Positions 28,646 to 32,497 of a stretch of DNA of 32,497 nt are shown piece after piece (the stretch's first letter is position 1; each line of letters starts with the position of its first letter). The position numbers and the translations under genes were made by a program. The notes below the pieces were generated by a model. It ran no database searches and was not told where the DNA came from. It was given only the letters and a program-made list of their open reading frames with translations. Source of the stretch: Saccoglossus kowalevskii. Lineage: Eukaryota > Hemichordata > Enteropneusta > Harrimaniidae. The stretch is from positions 316,463-348,959 of the forward strand of contig NW_003151760.1 in the NCBI RefSeq assembly GCF_000003605.2, given 5' to 3'.

Positions 28646-31392
28646 AATTTAACTTACCATTATTACTGACAACTCTAAAAACACTATTAAACTGTGCTAT
28701 CTGAAGATGGGTTTATTCTTCAAAATTACAGCTTGCTGCCACCAGCTAAATCAAGTTCAGTATTACTACCGGTACACTGTAATTCTGGAAATAACAGTGA
28801 CAAGCAAGTTCTTAGTGGGGTACCATTTGAAAACTGAAGGATTAAGAAAAAAAAAATAATTGTTGTGAGGAAAGAAAATTGGGTAAATGTCATTGCGTAA
28901 ATGTGAGTAAAATATGTGCAAAATACCCCTATTCCTTCAAATATTTCAAATGGGAAATCCTCTTTTTAACTTCTTTGAACAGCGCCACCATGAGTTCAAC
29001 TGCTGTGAGGGCTTTTGTTTAAAGAGTGCTGGAAAGACTCTATTTATATCTTCAGTTTCAATGTACATGTATGTACAAAATAACTCCCTAGGTGGTAGGA
29101 AATTCTGTCAATAAATTAAACATTAACTTAGGGACACTTGTATCATGAAAATGGTAGTAAAATGGGATAAAAGTCTAAACAATTCAAAATGGAAGTCGTC
29201 ATACATACAATACATGGATATACTTTCTTTGTAATTTTATCGATAGTTTGGATTTTGAAGTCAGTGGGGGGAAGAAATCAATTTTCTATTGTTTTAAATT
29301 GATAGACGATATGCTTTTGTCCATTCACCGCGATTGTTCTCTAGTTTTCACTAATATGTTTACACGCTGTATCGTATCTAGGGCCATATTACAATTAACC
29401 TGCTACATATATTGTATTTCACAGTTACAATGCACATTAAAGTGAAAAACTAATAATTAAATAGATTTTTACTTTGTAAACGGTTATCATTCTGTCCATC
29501 AACAAGATGGTTAGTCACAATTTGATTTTATTTGAAATGTAGATATTGAATAAATGTATTCTGACCATGTGAAAATAGAATCATTGTTTACCACATCGCT
29601 TCCTGATATTATTTTTTATTCCATTCGTGGAAGCTTTCATCAGTAAATGTGTTAATATGTCTAGATTATAGTAGTGCATAGGCTTATGTAAGTTACACGG
29701 GTATAGTCAAAATAAGTACATGTACTGGTAATATTTTAGTTGTATAACCACAAAATGGGATACAATTCATGAACAAAATCAAAAAAGCTTTTCACCATCG
29801 GACTTTCTTGCCCAAATTTTTCTGCACTTTTTTTTTTATTCTTCAATATTTCTGGAAATGAACCCTAATTTTGGAGCCAACATTCAAAATTTTAGTGAAT
29901 TTTTAGTTTTTACTCAAAAAATTTGGCTATGTTTGTCCCAATCTTTTGAAGGTATGTGCAGACTATAAACTATGAATTTGTGATGAACAGAGGGAACTGG
30001 TGGTGAAAAGATTAACGGTGGCAGGCGATACGAATAGCCCATGTCAACTGTGGCAGGCGATACGGATAGCCCATGACAACCCAATAGCATTTGTCACAAT
30101 TATACTTAACCACAGAATGAATTTTTGCTTTGAATGGTCACAAAACGCGTACCATTAAAGGGGAACCGCTCAATCCCATGGATTGCACCAAAGAATCATG
30201 GGACACTATTGTTTATGTTGTTTACAAAGTTAATCTATCTTATGTTATCCATTGTAATTTTAATCCAGAAAGTAAATTTGTTGTGAGATTAGGCTTAACT
30301 GGAAGTGATCTCAAAATCCTGTATAGGGCGCTTGTCATTCTATAACATGGCGGCAATCTAAGTCAATTGTATCCAAGGCCACTTTTGTTGATAATATATT
30401 TATTTTACTATCAATCTCGTCACTGATACTGTTATTGTGAGTAATAATGTGGATTTTGATAGCAAAATTTGCATATAATCAATATGACATGTACTACAAA
30501 ACAATCAATAGAATAAACTTATAAGCATGTCCTTCCAACGTTCTTATTCCAATTTCTAACTTGATTAAAGCATGGCACGGCACGTCCTGTGATTTAATTG
30601 GTTGGAACAGCTCAGCCATGTTATAAGGAAACCTCCCTTGTAGAGTTGTCCCCGGAATGTTATGATAATTTGTAATCTGAGTGGATTTCACTACATCCTG
30701 AGCAGGTGTGTAATGACAGTATATTTCCCAAGATGTAGGGCAAGAACACTGTGTATTTAATGATATCTAAACTGCCCATTTAGAAAGCACTCTTTATCAA
30801 GCATAGCAACGCTCTCATTAGTGAAGCTATTATTTATGATATTCGTTGAGGTGGGAAGGGGGGTATTAACTTTTATTATGTTGATGTAATATATTGATTA
30901 TAGGTGTATAAATTGTCAAAACTATTAAAATGTATTTTTGGAATGGATAAATATCTGTATAGCTGAAGCCGGATTAAATTCAGAGGATAACAGAATTGAA
31001 TCGAGCATAAGAAACAGGAAAACTCGGGCCATCAAATCTCTTTTAATTTTTATCATCTTATTATCCATTTGTATCTTTTATATACATGTACGTGTATTAC
31101 CGGTATAACATGTATGTTGCTAATAAAAACACAATAGAACATATACAGTTTATATCGCTGTCACATATATGCCATTTCACACTCAAACCTTGAGGAGAGA
31201 ACACAAGTCAACTTTTCATCAACATTTATATATAGTATAATTTTATTAATTATTTGCCAGAGCATTCTACCTCTAAATATATACTTGTACCATGTATATT
31301 TAAGCAAGAGCATTAGTCCTGACAGACGTGTGTAATTCATGTCCATATTAGGATGACCATATCCATGTAATTGATGTTTTGCTGGGATTATT
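28646..31392. other. Intergenic downstream of R5
   Basis: No supported gene. The first plus-strand AATAAA I noted is at 29110-29115, about 800 bases past R5. Two copies of a 32-bp repeat lie at 30018-30081. An open stretch at 30130-30345 begins with TTG and has no recognised domain. Confidence 0.5.
30018..30081 (+). repeat. 32-bp x2 tandem duplication
   Basis: GTGGCAGGCGATACGAATAG... at 30018 and GTGGCAGGCGATACGGATAG... at 30050 are adjacent 32-bp units differing at about three positions. The unit is clearly more GC-rich than the surroundings. Confidence 0.85.
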
Positions 31393-31905
31393 AGCCCCCA
31401 CCCGGACAAAGTCCGGGAGGGGGCTTGTAGTTTCGCCTTCGTCAGTCTGTTAGTCCGTCCAGAGTGATTTCTCGGAGATGGCTTGACAGATTTTGTTGAG
31501 ACTTGTTACAAAGACAAAGGGACCACCCATACAGATGCACATTGTTTTACTTTTTTTTAAATGATCAAATATGGCCGACTGACAGTCATTTTGATTGTTA
31601 ATCATGGCTTTTGTCTGTCCATTGATATTTCTCAGAGATGCCTTGACTGATTTCAATGATACTAACTACAAAGACACAGAGAGGAGGTATACATATTCAC
31701 ATGGATTTATTTTCTGATTTGATCAACTATAGCTGCCTGGCGGCCATTTTGAATGTCAAAATCCTGCAAAATACATTTTTTTGGGAGTGTCCATCATCAT
31801 TTCTCGAAGATGCCTGGACCGATTTTTTCCTGAAACTTTGTACAAAGACAGAGTGACCACTGGTACAGATGCACATTGATTTATTTTTTCAAGGGATCAA
31901 TTAAT
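31393..31905 (+). mobile_element. Third hairpin-headed tandem element, right end not found
   Basis: The head at 31393-31425 is two 15-base arms around AAA: AGCCCCCACCCGGAC and GTCCGGGAGGGGGCT, pairing at 14 of 15 positions. A GTTAGTCCGTCC stretch follows. Monomers are marked by TTTCTCGGAGATGGCTTGAC at about 31468, TTTCTCAGAGATGCCTTGAC at about 31628 and TTTCTCGAAGATGCCTGGAC at about 31800, giving spacings of 160 and 172 bp. ACAAAGAC and a GGCCGACTGACAG- or GCTGCCTGGCGG-like block also recur. I do not find the complementary right end, so the copy may be truncated near 31900. Confidence 0.65.
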
Positions 31906-32497
31906 GAGCTTATTTGCATATTTAATTATCAATTTGAATTCTTGTTAATATCTTGTGAACTAATAGTCCAAATCTGCATATTTAATGAATTTTGAATTAT
32001 TGATGATATCTTGTGAACTACCGGATTCTGCCATAAATTCGCCCATTCGAAATATCGGCTGGTGGGCCCTTATTTGGGGTTCAAAATTTCAAAAAATGAT
32101 CATCAAATATTTTTAGTGGACTTGTATTTTCATTGAAAAATTCACCCTAGGACACAGGGGTCTGACGATCTGTTCGTCTCAATGCATGGACGTCTATGGG
32201 ACCGAGCGACTATGTCCCGGTACAGGACCTTGTCCTTGTTCAAAATAATAGACATTATAGAATTAAAACAGTTTAGTAATGTGAAGCAAGCATATGTTAT
32301 TAAATTTAATCATCATGCTCCGAAACCACGAAAATCACTAATACTTGTTTCCGGCCGATCAGCTTGCACTATATATAAGACAAGGGAGGAAACAAAATGT
32401 GCACACATTTTTCTAGCAGCCGAAAATCACACCTCAAAATACAAAATACCTTGTCCAAACCAGTTACGAGTGCTTATAAGACACTGAACTATCGCAA
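31906..32497. other. Window end, one unrecognised open frame
   Basis: An ATG-started frame at 32182-32487 on the plus strand would encode 101 residues, basic, without a domain, signal peptide or membrane helix I recognise. Just before it, two similar blocks (CAAATCTGCATATTTAAT-like and TTGATGATATCTTGTGAACTA-like) at about 31913-32020 form a short imperfect tandem duplication. I cannot say whether the frame is an exon, a repeat fragment or chance. Confidence 0.3.

Noticed and set aside
30130-30345. 71-codon open stretch after R5
   Set aside because: TTG start, no domain; probably chance.

Overview
The window looks like AT-rich (about two-thirds A+T by eye) genomic DNA of an invertebrate animal, most likely a marine bilaterian. 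The evidence is five complete intronless rhodopsin-class (class A) G-protein-coupled receptor (GPCR) genes set in long non-coding stretches full of tandem repeats, hairpin-ended elements and simple repeats. Hairpin elements with internal monomers of about 150-170 bp resemble the pearl/Helentron-type elements known from bivalves, but I cannot fix the phylum. Nothing suggests bacterial, viral or organellar DNA. I see no rRNA, tRNA or CRISPR array.

Layout: 1-383 is a 36-bp minisatellite running off the left edge. 1178-2155 is a hairpin/tandem-monomer mobile element. 3645-3915 is a small insertion flanked by 13-bp direct repeats; it has 43-bp inverted arms and a decayed hammerhead-ribozyme-like core, as in Penelope-like elements. 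Receptor R1 (6276-7406, minus) is bracketed by a 36-bp x3 repeat at its stop codon and a 90-bp x3 repeat upstream. R2 (12890-13966), R3 (15765-16829), R4 (22895-23986) and R5 (27143-28306) are all on the plus strand. Between R3 and R4 lies a 1.2-kb terminal-inverted-repeat element (18348-19541) with a hairpin/tandem element nested inside it. R5 ends inside the first unit of a 52-bp tandem repeat (28289-28645). Another hairpin/tandem element starts at 31393.

The five receptors are paralogues of one family. In all five the toggle tryptophan 6.48 and the amine-receptor aspartate 3.32 are absent. All five have an acidic residue at 2.61 and another at 6.51, directly after the TM6 proline (the F/L-P-D/E motif). 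All have a very short second extracellular loop and an ERY rather than DRY box. R2, R3 and R4 form one subgroup and R1 and R5 another. I infer a lineage-specific tandem array of orphan, possibly chemosensory, receptors that may sense cationic ligands. This receptor family is the best candidate here for something undescribed. Residue positions and Ballesteros-Weinstein numbers come from alignment by eye. Transcript ends, 5' exons and expression cannot be seen from this sequence.
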